Assembly: GCF_003352045.1 (NCBI RefSeq)
Contig: NZ_CP025815.1
Location: 1,488,001-1,552,000 of the forward strand
Length of the DNA stretch: 64,000 nucleotides
Direction: 5' to 3'
Source of the DNA: Sulfitobacter sp. JL08
GTDB taxonomy: Bacteria; Pseudomonadota; Alphaproteobacteria; Rhodobacterales; Rhodobacteraceae
Shown here piece after piece: positions 1-10,364 of this stretch. Below the pieces are notes generated by a model. It was not told the origin of the DNA. It saw only the letters and a list, made by a program, of their open reading frames with translations, and ran no database searches. Each line of letters opens with the position of its first letter. Positions within the stretch are counted from its first letter, which is position 1. Position numbers and translations under genes: made by a program.

Positions 1-1004
1 CGCGGATCCCGCGGCACAGCGCTTCCCTTATGGCCAGACCAAAGGTTTCCTTCCATTGTGAGAGAAACAGCAATACATCGATTTTTTCGTAAAACGCATC
101 CAGTCCGTCCTGATCAAAGCGCGGATGAATCTGCCAGTCGCCGCCAATGGCTGCCAGATCATGGCCCTTCCACCACGACCCGTTCAGACTGCCATCAACC
201 AGATGGCCACATAAGTTGGTCTGGGGCAGATCGGAAAACACCTGCCGTATCAAAGGCCAGCCCTTGATCTGCGAAGGCCCGCCCAGAAACCCGAACGCAA
301 CGCGGGGGTCGCGGGCGCGACGCGCAGCCTGCCGCGCGAAAAAATCCGCTTTTGGCGCGGTCACGCCATTTTCCCAGACCACGCCCTTGCCCGGTGCAAA
401 TCCTGATTTTTCCGACAGATCACGCGCAAAGCGGCTGGGATAAGTGATCAGATCAACGTTCCGCGCGCGCCGGTGCAACAGATCCGAACGGAAACGAGCC
501 GCCGCAGGGTGTTCCACACATCCGCGGCACACAGACGGGCGGATCACCTGCTGGCCGCAATACTGCCCGTCGGGGCGGATCATGAATTGCCGATCACAAA
601 GCCACCAGAAATCATGCACACTCAGCACAACCGGCACATCGTTCAGCGCTGCGGCTTCGATTATTCCGGTGCCGATATCCTGCAGACAATGCGCATGCAC
701 CAGATCGGGTGCCAGCTGACCCATCAGACCCGCCAACAGGCTGGTGACCTGCGGATTATCGTAAAGCTGAGCGTAAGAGCGTTGTTCAGGCAGGTTGATC
801 AGATAATTTACGATGCCGCGCGTTTCCGTTTTGATCAGCGCATAAGGCAGCAGATCGGCGCGCTGGCACACGGACACGGCTGTGATCCGCCATCCACTTT
901 GACGGACCAGCGCCAGCGCGACCTCTTGCGCTACAATGGTCGCCCCCCCCGTAGGCAAAAGGCGCAAAAAATACGTTGGCCAGCAGGATGTGCGGTACGT
1001 TCAT
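1..1004 (-). pseudogene. Family 4 glycosyltransferase, frameshifted near its start and cut by the window edge
   Basis: Reads leftward off the left edge, so the C-terminus is missing. The start (MNVPHILLANVFF) overlaps the stop of the upstream glycosyltransferase as ATGA at 1001-1004, the usual sign of translational coupling. The frame as written runs out of phase at a tract of eight G (943-950, C on +) and ends at about 786. Deleting one G restores GGATIVAQEVALALVR and an uninterrupted frame to base 1. That frame carries GT-B family 4 hallmarks: the N-terminal glycine loop, VHAHCLQD, HDFWWLCD, and near the edge the E-x7-E motif (ETFGLAIRE) that binds the sugar nucleotide. Role: probably adds a sugar in surface polysaccharide assembly. 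Either a real mutation, slippage-prone switching, or a base-calling error in the homopolymer. A TTG inside the correct frame just before the tract could give a shortened protein, but it would lose the first beta strand. Confidence 0.8.
943..950 (-). repeat. G8 homopolymer at the frameshift point
   Basis: Eight consecutive C on the plus strand (G on the coding strand) about 18 codons into the glycosyltransferase gene. Seven G would keep the frame open across the rest of the gene; eight close it. Mononucleotide runs of this kind are slippage sites in phase-variable surface genes, and also common assembly error sites. Confidence 0.85.
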
Positions 1005-2326
1005 CCCTGCACCCAGTCCAGCAGTTCCGGCGCGATCATATGGGGCATGGCCTTGCCCGACCAGCGCGTTTCAACAGCTTTTCTGGCGGCGCGGCCCATG
1101 GCACGGGTGGCGGATTTGTCATGCGCCAGACGGTTCAGCGCCGCGCACCACGCGCCCGCACCATCTGCGATAACTCCGGTTGTTTCAGGGACCACGACCT
1201 GTGCCATGTCGCTGACGGATCCTACGATCGCGGGCACGCCAACGGCCGCGGCATCCAGAACGCGCGCCGCACTTTTGCAGCGGTTGAACATGTCATCCGC
1301 CAGCGGCATGATCGCGCAGTCTGTCTGTGCAAGATGGTGCAGATAAGAGGCGTATCCGCTGAATTCATGCACCTCGACCCGGGCGCGCAGCGCCGCAGGC
1401 AGGCGGGATTTGTCAAAATGCCCCAACAGCACAAGAACGCGGGTGTCCGCCCCGTCCAGAAACGCGATCACATCGTCGCGGATCACATCAAAATCGGCCT
1501 CGTGCCCCTGTGATCCACTGGCAAAGGCAACACGGAACTGCGCCGAACCGGCACGCTTTTTCATGGCCAGTGCCATCGCCTGCTGGCCTGATTTCAGTGT
1601 GGATTGATCCGCAAAGTTACGGCGCAGGTAAATCGGGCGCGGGCAGTAAAACGCCGCATGTTGCGCCAGCGCGGGCGTGGAAACCGAGACGATATCGGCA
1701 CCGTTCATCATGTCCAGATAACCCGGGGCCTGCGCAACGAACTGCGCCTGCAAGGCCGGCCCGACCACTTTCATGTTGCAGTAGCCTTCATAGGCCGACA
1801 CCGAAAACAGCGGATCATCCAGATCATACAGCACCGGCAGGCGCAGACGCCGTGCCTCATACCGGTACATCGTGGTTTCGGCGGTTGCCGTCAGGCGGTA
1901 TTCCATCAGGTGCGTTGTGTCCTGCAAGGCATGCACGCAGCGGGGCACATCCTGGTAATGTGCAAACACAACCTCGACATTTCGACCGCGCCAGAACTGG
2001 GCAAGCTGTTCGACGCGGTATTTGCGGCATTGCGGCAGATTCAGATCGCCGATCAGCGCGATCTTGCGCCGCCGCGATTGAACAGCGGGGGCGCGGGTTA
2101 CATGAAAGGCATCCGATTGCGCCAGCATCCGCCACGTTCCCGTCAGGTAGTGCCCACCCTGTTCAGGCACATCACTTGCGATCGACGACACAGCACTGCG
2201 CCCGGTTCCGCGCCAGATCATGGTGGTATAAATACGCGCCTTTTCCAAGGCGTGCGCCAGCCCTTCGTGTTGTACCGTTGCACAGAATTTGCGCAAAAGG
2301 GACCAGCGGAACAGAGCGTTGATCAT
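1001..2326 (-). CDS. Glycosyltransferase, GT-B fold (family 1/4-like)
   Basis: 441 residues, cytoplasmic. Probably transfers a sugar during capsule or lipopolysaccharide glycan synthesis. Visible features are an N-terminal Rossmann-like strand after residue 85 (RRKIALIGDLNLPQCRKYR), the acidic DLDDPLF segment seen in many O-antigen-type transferases, and a C-terminal nucleotide-sugar half containing AARVLDAAAVGVPAIVGSVSDMAQ and a typical TGVIADGAGAW loop. Acceptor and sugar cannot be told from sequence. The gene lies 13 bp after the GT2 gene and its stop overlaps the start of the next glycosyltransferase, so it is the middle of a run of three transferase genes in one transcript with the exporter genes upstream. 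Confidence 0.8.
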   Translation of the reverse strand: MINALFRWSLLRKFCATVQHEGLAHALEKARIYTTMIWRGTGRSAVSSIASDVPEQGGHYLTGTWRMLAQSDAFHVTRAPAVQSRRRKIALIGDLNLPQCRKYRVEQLAQFWRGRNVEVVFAHYQDVPRCVHALQDTTHLMEYRLTATAETTMYRYEARRLRLPVLYDLDDPLFSVSAYEGYCNMKVVGPALQAQFVAQAPGYLDMMNGADIVSVSTPALAQHAAFYCPRPIYLRRNFADQSTLKSGQQAMALAMKKRAGSAQFRVAFASGSQGHEADFDVIRDDVIAFLDGADTRVLVLLGHFDKSRLPAALRARVEVHEFSGYASYLHHLAQTDCAIMPLADDMFNRCKSAARVLDAAAVGVPAIVGSVSDMAQVVVPETTGVIADGAGAWCAALNRLAHDKSATRAMGRAARKAVETRWSGKAMPHMIAPELLDWVQG

Positions 2327-2339
2327 GCTGCGCGCCCTG

Positions 2340-3326
2340 TCATAACCAGCCCCACAGGGCCGCGAACCACATCATAACTGTACCAGCGCGGGTCTGGCGG
2401 TGAATCCCAAGCCGCCGCAACGCCCACAGACGGGCCGGCAGTGCGCGCCGACGCAGATCGCAGAATCCCTCCAGCACGATGCGGTTTGCCGGATGCAGCC
2501 GGTGCGCAGAGCGACGCAAGGCCGCGATATTCATGTCATTCCAGCACCGCACATCGCCGCGCGACAATTGCCCAAGTCGTGTCAGGCGCGCGCGCGCGGA
2601 GTTGTTGGCCCCGATCAGGTTGTGCCCGTGTTGGCGATAAAACACCAAGGCTGCCTTGTCGTGCAGAACCGTACCGCCAGCGCCTGTGACCAGCTGATAA
2701 ATCCACCAGTCATGCATCACGATCCTGCCCGCTTCATGCGCCGCGGCGCAGACCAGACCGGACGCCGCAGGATTCAGAAGCAGCGTATGTCCGGCCGCGA
2801 TATTCTGGATCAGCGCATTGGTAAATGCAGGGGGATGTGACCAGAGCGGTGACAGTTGTTTGGGGACAAGCGCGGCATCGGTAATCACCGATCGGCTGCA
2901 AAACAGGGCAGGGTTATCGGCCTGCTGATGTGACAATGCGGACAGGCCGGTGCGCAACCGGTCTTGCGCCCAGACATCATCCTGATCGCAAAACGCGATT
3001 GGGTGGCGCCCCAGCCCAAGGGCCGCGGCGCAGCGCAAAAGGTGCAGGAAATTGGCCGCCGGCCCCTGTTGCGGCCCGTCGACAAGAACAAGCGGATGGC
3101 CCGCATCCGCGAACCGGTGCAGGATCGCGCGGCTGTCATCACTTGATCCGTCATCACTGGCCAGAATGCGCCAGTCGGTATGGGATTGCACCACGATACT
3201 GTCCAGTTGGGCCTGCAAATGGGACTGCCCGTTATAGACGGCCAACAGGATCACCACGGGCAAACCGGCTGTCGGCGCCATGTTCGCGAAACTGTCGTGC
3301 AGGGCGAATCGGGTGCACATATTCAT
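2340..3326 (-). CDS. Family 2 glycosyltransferase (rhamnosyltransferase-like)
   Basis: 328 residues. GT-A fold family 2 enzyme that transfers a nucleotide-activated sugar to a growing glycan at the cytoplasmic face of the membrane. The N-terminal pattern VVILLAVYNGQSHLQAQLDS, then ASDDGSSDDS (nucleotide-binding acidic cluster) and AFCDQDDVWAQDRL (DxD-type metal site, residues about 112-125) are diagnostic; the last motif is the one typical of rhamnosyl/galactosyl transferases of O-antigen clusters. The start overlaps the stop of the ABC ATPase gene by ATGA (3323-3326). Alternative start at the second Met (MAPTAGLPVV) would fit the family N-terminus slightly better. Substrate unknown. Confidence 0.85.
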   Translation of the reverse strand: MNMCTRFALHDSFANMAPTAGLPVVILLAVYNGQSHLQAQLDSIVVQSHTDWRILASDDGSSDDSRAILHRFADAGHPLVLVDGPQQGPAANFLHLLRCAAALGLGRHPIAFCDQDDVWAQDRLRTGLSALSHQQADNPALFCSRSVITDAALVPKQLSPLWSHPPAFTNALIQNIAAGHTLLLNPAASGLVCAAAHEAGRIVMHDWWIYQLVTGAGGTVLHDKAALVFYRQHGHNLIGANNSARARLTRLGQLSRGDVRCWNDMNIAALRRSAHRLHPANRIVLEGFCDLRRRALPARLWALRRLGIHRQTRAGTVMMWFAALWGWL

Positions 3327-3991
3327 GCCGCCACCCCGCGCGCCAGAACGGCTTCATGATGGTTCAGGGCTGTTTCGATATCATTGTGAAAGCTCAGCCG
3401 CCCCTGATCCAGCACCGCACCGCAGGTACAGATTTGCCGGATCATCGGGGTGGAATGAGACACGACAATCGCGCCGGCACTTGCACGCCGCGCTTCGAAC
3501 ACGGCGATGCTTTTCTTGCGAAATGCGCCATCTCCGACCGCAGTCACCTCGTCCATAAGATAGGTGTCAAACGGGATGCCCATGGCAATGGCAAAGGACA
3601 GCCTTGCCTTCATCCCCGCGGAATAAGTGCTGACCGGCAAATGCAAGTGCGCGCCCAGTTCGCTGAAATCATCGACAAAGGCAATCAGGTCCTGCGTGTC
3701 TGCCCCGTACAGGCGGGCCACAAACCGGGCGTTCTGCGCGCCCGACAGATCCGGATGGAAGGCCCCCGAAAACCCGATGGGATACGACACGCGTCCTGTT
3801 ATGCGCACCTGTCCGGTACTGGGGCGCAGCCCGCCGGCCAGAATGTTCAGCAATGTGCTTTTGCCAGCCCCGTTGGCGCCCAGCAGCGCAATGGACATGC
3901 CAGAGGGAAAGACAGCGCTGATGCGGTCCAACACCACGTTTTGCTGTCCGCGCACACGGTATGTCTTGCTGACCTGATCCAGGATAATCAT
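3323..3991 (-). CDS. kpsT: Capsular polysaccharide ABC exporter ATP-binding protein, KpsT family
   Basis: 222 residues, the normal length for KpsT/CtrD/BexA ATPases. It powers export of a lipid-linked polysaccharide across the inner membrane together with a KpsM permease. Walker A is GANGAGKST (residues about 38-46); the signature loop is STYSAGMKARL and Walker B is YLMDEVTAVGD, followed by the switch His in VVSHST. The variant signature (YSAGM instead of LSGGQ) is typical of polysaccharide exporters. It lies 6 bp after the KpsE-like gene and overlaps the GT2 gene. The partner permease is the divergent gene at 5308-6102 rather than an immediate neighbour. Confidence 0.92.
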   Translation of the reverse strand: MIILDQVSKTYRVRGQQNVVLDRISAVFPSGMSIALLGANGAGKSTLLNILAGGLRPSTGQVRITGRVSYPIGFSGAFHPDLSGAQNARFVARLYGADTQDLIAFVDDFSELGAHLHLPVSTYSAGMKARLSFAIAMGIPFDTYLMDEVTAVGDGAFRKKSIAVFEARRASAGAIVVSHSTPMIRQICTCGAVLDQGRLSFHNDIETALNHHEAVLARGVAA

Positions 3992-3997
3992 GTGCCG

Positions 3998-5200
3998 CTA
4001 CCGTCTGTCATAAAGGCCGTAGCCCACCAGACACAGCACTGCCCAAAGCAAAAAAAACGCAGTGCTGCACAGCAAAAACCATTTCAGACGGGCGGGATAT
4101 TCAGCTTTTTCCGCGCGTGTTGGGCGGATATGCGCGGCCAGATAGCGGCTTTGTTTGCGCGCGTCCGCCCGCGCGCTGTCATAAGATGCGAGGGCCGCCA
4201 GATAGGCACTTTCGGCAAATTCGCGGTCCACGATCAGGCCTTCGTATTCACCGATCAGGGTGGCAAATACGGTTTTACCCGGATCGCTGCCGCCCAGCCC
4301 CAGCTTGCGCCGTTCGGTCGCGATGCTTTTTTCAATCACGTCGATGCGCCGTTGCGCCCGCAGGATGCGCGGATCATCCTGCCCCGTCCTGCCCTGCAAC
4401 AGGTCGACATCGATAATGGCCGTTGCCAGTTGTTCCTGAAGGGTGATCATCAGGCCCATCTGGTTGCGCGTGTCCAACGCCGGATCGACAATCTGGGTAC
4501 GGTTGCGAAAGGCCGTCAGATCCAGCCGCGCCTGTTTCAGACGTGCCGCAGCCGTGCCCAGTTCGCCGCGCGCATGTTTTATCGCATCCTCGCGCGCCTG
4601 CGCGGACAGCACATTGATCAGATCCTCGCACGCGGCCAGAACCGCCAGCGTCACATTCTGTGCATCATCGGGGGTAAAGGCCAGCACGTGCACGTCTATC
4701 AGGCCGGAAGCGGGATCATAGACCAGATCGACCATGCGCGCCCAATGGGCCACGACATCTTCGATGGTGCCGCGCGGGTCCAGCGCGAATACGGGATCCT
4801 TTTCATGGGAAACGCGTGACCAGATGGTGCGTAAATCCACCGCCTCATCCAGTTTGCGCACCAGATCCTGACTGCCCAGATAGGCATAAAGAATGTCGGT
4901 GTCCGATGCCGTTTGCGAGGGCAGGTCTGCCAGCCCGCCCAGCAGGGTTGCGGGCGGTGCAGGGGTTTCGCTGCGCACGGAAAACCCGACGGTCGAGGCA
5001 TATTGATCGGCCGCGCGCCCGTAAAGATAGGCCGCAACCAGCCCCGCGGGGATACAGACCAGCAGCACGAAACTGACCAAAATGGCCCAGTGACGCCGCC
5101 GCATCCTGCCCGCACGGGCCAGAGGGCGCACCACGTGTCGAGCCGGAAATGCGAGCGGCACATGATCCGTTGGTTGCAACAGAAGAGAAGGGTTGGACAT
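3998..5200 (-). CDS. kpsE: Polysaccharide co-polymerase / export inner-membrane protein, KpsE family
   Basis: 400 residues. Anchored at both ends: a transmembrane helix at about residues 38-62 (AILVSFVLLVCIPAGLVAAYLYG) is listed here only by position and type, and a second one at about 370-395 before a short cytoplasmic tail. Between them lies a periplasmic region with long helical, coiled-coil-like stretches (about 200-350) as in KpsE/CtrB/Wza-partner proteins. It links the ABC transporter to the outer-membrane channel. No KpsD-like outer-membrane protein is present in this window. Gene order kpsE-kpsT-GT-GT-GT on one strand suggests one operon, divergent from the kpsM-like gene. Confidence 0.85.
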   Translation of the reverse strand: MSNPSLLLQPTDHVPLAFPARHVVRPLARAGRMRRRHWAILVSFVLLVCIPAGLVAAYLYGRAADQYASTVGFSVRSETPAPPATLLGGLADLPSQTASDTDILYAYLGSQDLVRKLDEAVDLRTIWSRVSHEKDPVFALDPRGTIEDVVAHWARMVDLVYDPASGLIDVHVLAFTPDDAQNVTLAVLAACEDLINVLSAQAREDAIKHARGELGTAAARLKQARLDLTAFRNRTQIVDPALDTRNQMGLMITLQEQLATAIIDVDLLQGRTGQDDPRILRAQRRIDVIEKSIATERRKLGLGGSDPGKTVFATLIGEYEGLIVDREFAESAYLAALASYDSARADARKQSRYLAAHIRPTRAEKAEYPARLKWFLLCSTAFFLLWAVLCLVGYGLYDRR

Positions 5201-5247
5201 GGTTTGTTAAGGCCTTGGCGCGAATGTTCTGCAAACCGCTTATCCGG

Positions 5248-5264
5248 CAAATGGGTTACATTTG
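5248..5264. promoter_or_regulatory. Dyad in the divergent kpsE/kpsM promoter region
   Basis: CAAATG-GGTTA-CATTTG, two perfect 6-bp arms, nested inside a wider CCGGCAA (5244-5250) / TTGCCGG (5267-5273) inverted repeat. It sits between the two divergent starts (5200 and 5308), where a shared operator would be expected. The binding protein is unknown; a related half-site (ACATTTGCG) follows near 5288. Confidence 0.4.
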
Positions 5265-5307
5265 TGTTGCCGGAATCTGCAAAACGTACATTTGCGAAAG
5301 GTGCGCC

Positions 5308-6102
5308 ATGTTTTCGGAAAATCCGCGCCAGATGCGGTTGCGCATCAGCGCAGGCCGTGCGGTGATGGCCCTGATCCTGCGCGAGGTGGCAACTGTCTAT
5401 GGCCGCTCGCCCGGCGGATATGTCTGGGCCGTGCTAGAGCCTGTATTTGGTATAGCACTGTTAACATTGATATTTTCGATAGGGTTTCGCGCCCCACCTT
5501 TGGGCAGCAGTTTCGCGTTGTTTTATGCAAGCGGTGTGCTGCCGTTCCTTGTGTTCACCGATCTGACGGCAAAGCTTGGCCAGACTGTGCCGTTTTCACG
5601 GGCCTTGCTGCGGTATCCGCGCCTTACACTGCTGGACGCGCTGATTGCGCGGCTGGTGCTGAACGGGATGATCCAGATCGTCGTAGGTGTGGTGGTTTTG
5701 TCGGTACTGCTTGGGCTGACCAACGCGGGCCCGGTCATATCCGCGGGCAGACTGGCGATAGCCTATGGGTTGGCCATTTGCCTTGGTGCCGGGGTCGGCA
5801 CGCTGAACGCGGTCCTGAATGTGGCGGTTCCGGTCTGGCAATCCGTCTGGGCCATCGGCACGCGGCCTCTGTTCATCGTGTCCTGCGTGTTCTTTCTGTT
5901 CGATGCGGTGCCGCATCCTTACGGGGATATGTTGTGGTTCAATCCGCTGGTGCATGTCACCGGCATGATGCGCAGCGGCATTTACCCATATTATCACGCA
6001 GATTACGTCGCACCTGCCTATGTGCTGGCCTGTGCTGTGGTGCCTTTGATTGCGGGCTTGTTGCTGGTCCGTTGGCTGGATCGTGGCCGGATAATGCCCT
6101 GA
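5308..6102 (+). CDS. kpsM: Capsular polysaccharide ABC exporter permease, KpsM family
   Basis: 264 residues from the ATG at 5308, preceded by a GAAAGG ribosome site; an upstream in-frame start at 5149 is rejected because its extension lies antisense over kpsE and is not KpsM-like. ABC-2 type membrane protein with about six hydrophobic helices. The N-terminal segment LILREVATVYGRSPGGYVWAVLEP is listed here only as residues about 21-44 and is the conserved amphipathic entry of KpsM/TagG proteins. It forms the export channel with the KpsT ATPase. It is transcribed away from kpsE-kpsT, which is less usual than an adjacent kpsM-kpsT pair. The stop is 13 bp from the convergent sulfotransferase stop. 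Confidence 0.9.
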   Translation: MFSENPRQMRLRISAGRAVMALILREVATVYGRSPGGYVWAVLEPVFGIALLTLIFSIGFRAPPLGSSFALFYASGVLPFLVFTDLTAKLGQTVPFSRALLRYPRLTLLDALIARLVLNGMIQIVVGVVVLSVLLGLTNAGPVISAGRLAIAYGLAICLGAGVGTLNAVLNVAVPVWQSVWAIGTRPLFIVSCVFFLFDAVPHPYGDMLWFNPLVHVTGMMRSGIYPYYHADYVAPAYVLACAVVPLIAGLLLVRWLDRGRIMP

Positions 6103-6115
6103 GCCACAGGTCGCG

Positions 6116-6979
6116 TTACCCCCATTGCGGCGGCAGATCGAACCCTTCGGCGCAAATTTCGGATTTGATCCGCGTGATGTCTTTTTCGAAAATTTCAGCA
6201 AAGAAAGGCGGCATTGGATGAGTCACACTTTGCGTCGGGTGCCTGTCCAGTATCTTTTTTGGATAGGAATGGGGTGGAAGCGCCAGAAAACTTTCAATCT
6301 CGCGCAGGGCGGGGATCTGGTCTTCGTGCAGCGTTTCATAGAAGGTGGCGCGCCACGTTTCGCGATCCAGCCCGGCGCGCAGTGTGCGCAGAACACGGCC
6401 GTATTCCGCGTTTTGCCAGATGAATGGCTGGCGCACAAAGTCGGTATAATCACGCGGCCCCCATTTGGTCAGATTGTCGGCCTGGCCGGTGATCTGCAGA
6501 TGGAACTTTGTATGGCTCCACAGCCGTTTCAGCGGGTCGCGCATGGTGAACAGAACCCGCAGCGTGGTGCACTGGCGCGCGATCTGTCGCCAGGCGGCGA
6601 CAGGCAAATGCGCATTCAGGTTTGAAAAATCACAGGCATAGGCATGATGTGCCCGGGTTTGAAACAGGGACCGGTACCAGAAATCATCGACAGGATGCGA
6701 AAGATAGGCGGCCACCCAATGCAGGTTCATGCGGATCCGGTCGATATTCGCGTGATCGGGATCAAAGCGCAAAAGATACCGTTCGCGCGCCATATGCAGC
6801 CGTTTGCGTTCATTCAGAAGGTTGCTGTCCACATAACGGTGATAAAAATAATGGATTTCCTTTTCCGGTGTGAAATGCAGGTTCGGATGCTGATCCAGCA
6901 CCGAATAGAGCCATGTCGTGCCTGCCTTCATTGCGCCGACACCCAGAAACAGGTTGCCAAACAATTTGTCCTGATCCAT
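6116..6979 (-). CDS. Sulfotransferase (PAPS-dependent)
   Basis: 287 residues from the Met of MDQDKLFGNLF; in-frame starts reach up to 7147, but the extra 56 residues are arginine-rich and not family-like. It transfers sulfate from PAPS to a hydroxyl or amino group. The 5'-phosphosulfate loop is GAMKAGTTWLY (residues 15-25) and the 3'-phosphate site begins at MRDPLKRLWSH (146-156); Lys18 and Arg147 would contact PAPS. Placed next to polysaccharide export genes, it most likely sulfates the exported glycan, although an amino-lipid or small-molecule acceptor is possible. Heparan-type and Stf-type sulfotransferases share these motifs, so the acceptor cannot be named. Confidence 0.85.
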   Translation of the reverse strand: MDQDKLFGNLFLGVGAMKAGTTWLYSVLDQHPNLHFTPEKEIHYFYHRYVDSNLLNERKRLHMARERYLLRFDPDHANIDRIRMNLHWVAAYLSHPVDDFWYRSLFQTRAHHAYACDFSNLNAHLPVAAWRQIARQCTTLRVLFTMRDPLKRLWSHTKFHLQITGQADNLTKWGPRDYTDFVRQPFIWQNAEYGRVLRTLRAGLDRETWRATFYETLHEDQIPALREIESFLALPPHSYPKKILDRHPTQSVTHPMPPFFAEIFEKDITRIKSEICAEGFDLPPQWG

Positions 6980-7163
6980 CGCGCGCCCCAGTGGTGATCG
7001 GTTAGGTGATCCGTCTGACCTGCTTATCCCGCGCCGGTTAAAAAGCCGTTTCCGCAAGAATGGCGGGTCCGGCATGAAAGGCTGCACTGCATTTGCCGCC
7101 CCGCAGGTTTTGACTTGCAAGGCGCTGAATTTGTTGATGTTTGGCAAATTGCCGCAGCAAAAA

Positions 7164-7212
7164 TTTACAATAATGCGCGATTGCGGTGAAAATAATTACA
7201 AAATTAATGCGC
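7164..7212 (+). repeat. Imperfect direct repeat upstream of acs
   Basis: TTTACAATAATGCGC at 7164-7178 recurs as TTACAAAATTAATGCGC at 7196-7212, followed by a third TTTACA at 7214-7219. The spacing of about 32 bp (three helical turns) would place the copies on the same DNA face. This may be a regulator-binding region for acs; the protein is unknown. Confidence 0.35.
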
Positions 7213-7228
7213 ATTTACAGATGGATAG

Positions 7229-7256
7229 TTGATGATTTGCACATTGTCTCTATGAG
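7229..7256 (+). promoter_or_regulatory. Possible sigma-70-type promoter of acs
   Basis: TTGATG, 16 bp, TATGAG, located about 85 bp before the acs start in the AT-rich stretch. Match to consensus is moderate and based on eye only. Confidence 0.3.
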
Positions 7257-7339
7257 TTGTTTACAGGGGGAGAATTGCGGTTAGACGTTTTGTTTTGTCC
7301 GGCCCGCACCCCCGGATTGCAATCTGGAGGAGAAATGCG

Positions 7340-9318
<1,979 letters not shown>

Positions 9319-9319
<1 letters not shown>

Positions 9320-10011
9320 TGGACGGGGCAAAAGCACCACAAACCGCGCCGGTCGTGATCCTGCTGGGCCCGCCCGGTGCCGGCAAGGGCACCCAGGCCC
9401 GTATGCTGGAAGAGAAGTTCGGCCTTGTGCAACTGTCCACCGGCGATCTGCTGCGTGCGGCCGTGGCTGCGGGTACGCCCGCAGGCAAGGCGGCAAAGGC
9501 GGTGATGGAAGCGGGCGAACTGGTCAGCGACCAGATCGTGATCGACATCCTGCGCGACCGTCTGGCCGAACCCGATTGCGCCAAGGGCGTGATCCTTGAC
9601 GGTTTCCCCCGCACGACAGCGCAGGCGCAGGCACTTGATATCTTGCTTCATGCATCGGGCCAGCGGATCAATGCAGCCATCAGCCTGGACGTCGATGACG
9701 TGAAAATGGTTGTGCGGATCGCAGGCCGGTACACCTGTGCCGATTGTGGTGAAGGGTATCACGACACGTTCAAGACGCCGAAAACAGACGGTAAGTGCGA
9801 CAAATGCGGCAGCACCGATATGAAACGCCGTGCCGATGACAACGCCAAGACGGTGATGTCACGGCTGGATGCGTATCACGCACAGACGGCACCACTTATC
9901 CGGTATTACCAAGATCAAAATACCTTGCAACGTGTGAATGCAATGGGCAACATCGATGCTATCGGACGGGACATTTCCGATGTCGTGAAGGGCGTAACAG
10001 CCAAACTGTGA
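9319..10011 (+). CDS. adk: Adenylate kinase, zinc-finger LID type
   Basis: 230 residues from the ATG at 9319 (a GTG one codon earlier is also possible). Catalyses AMP + ATP to 2 ADP. P-loop GPPGAGKGTQ near residue 20, NMP-binding STGDLLR, DGFPRT, and a LID carrying CADC and CDKC, four cysteines expected to bind zinc. Length and domain order match long-form bacterial Adk. The gene overlaps acs, which generates AMP, and is not in a ribosomal protein cluster as adk of alphaproteobacteria usually is; it may therefore be a second, acetate-dedicated copy. A 13-bp stem-loop follows the stop. Confidence 0.95.
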
Positions 10012-10014
10012 CCC

Positions 10015-10045
10015 GCAAGAGGGGCGCGTGTTGCGCCCCTCTTGC
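10015..10045 (+). terminator. Stem-loop after adk
   Basis: Perfect 13-bp inverted repeat GCAAGAGGGGCGC / GCGCCCCTCTTGC around a 5-base loop. No T tract follows, so it may be a weak or Rho-assisted terminator, or an mRNA-stabilising element between adk and the symporter genes. Confidence 0.6.
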
Positions 10046-10078
10046 ACATCCTGAAAAACAAAAAGGAGGAGCGCCAAA

Positions 10079-10360
10079 ATGGCGGATCAATCTACACACA
10101 CCAAGGCGGAAAGGGACGGAGCCGGCTATTGGACTGCCAACGTCCGGATCATCACGATCAGCCTGATTATCTGGGCGCTCGTGTCGTTCGGCTTTGGCAT
10201 ATTGCTGCGTCCGATGCTGGCTGGCGTTTCAGTCGGTGGAACCGACCTGGGCTTCTGGTTTGCCCAGCAGGGTTCCATTCTTGTCTTTCTCGCGCTGATC
10301 TTTTTCTACGCGTGGCGGATGAACAAACTCGACCGTGAATACGGCGTAGAGGAGGACTGA
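10079..10360 (+). CDS. DUF4212 small membrane subunit of sodium:solute symporter
   Basis: 93 residues with two transmembrane helices (about 23-45 and 60-80) and a charged C-terminus. It belongs to the DUF4212 family, found immediately upstream of VC_2705-type sodium:solute symporters and thought to be an accessory subunit. The start has a strong AAAGGAGG site. Four bases separate its stop from the symporter start. Function of the small subunit is not established; stabilising or targeting the large subunit is the simplest guess. Confidence 0.88.
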   Translation: MADQSTHTKAERDGAGYWTANVRIITISLIIWALVSFGFGILLRPMLAGVSVGGTDLGFWFAQQGSILVFLALIFFYAWRMNKLDREYGVEED

Positions 10361-10364
10361 TCTG

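Larger units (their letters stand above)
6980..7339. other. Non-coding region between sulfotransferase and acs
   Basis: About 360 bp without a convincing gene. The right half (7160-7260) is strongly AT-rich against a GC-rich background and holds the repeats and promoter-like elements listed separately. The left part is only an in-frame extension of the sulfotransferase that I consider untranslated. Confidence 0.6.

Noticed and set aside
2930-4819. Long plus-strand open frame opposite kpsT/kpsE
   Set aside because: Lies antisense to well-supported export genes and has low-complexity, arginine-rich sequence without recognisable motifs.
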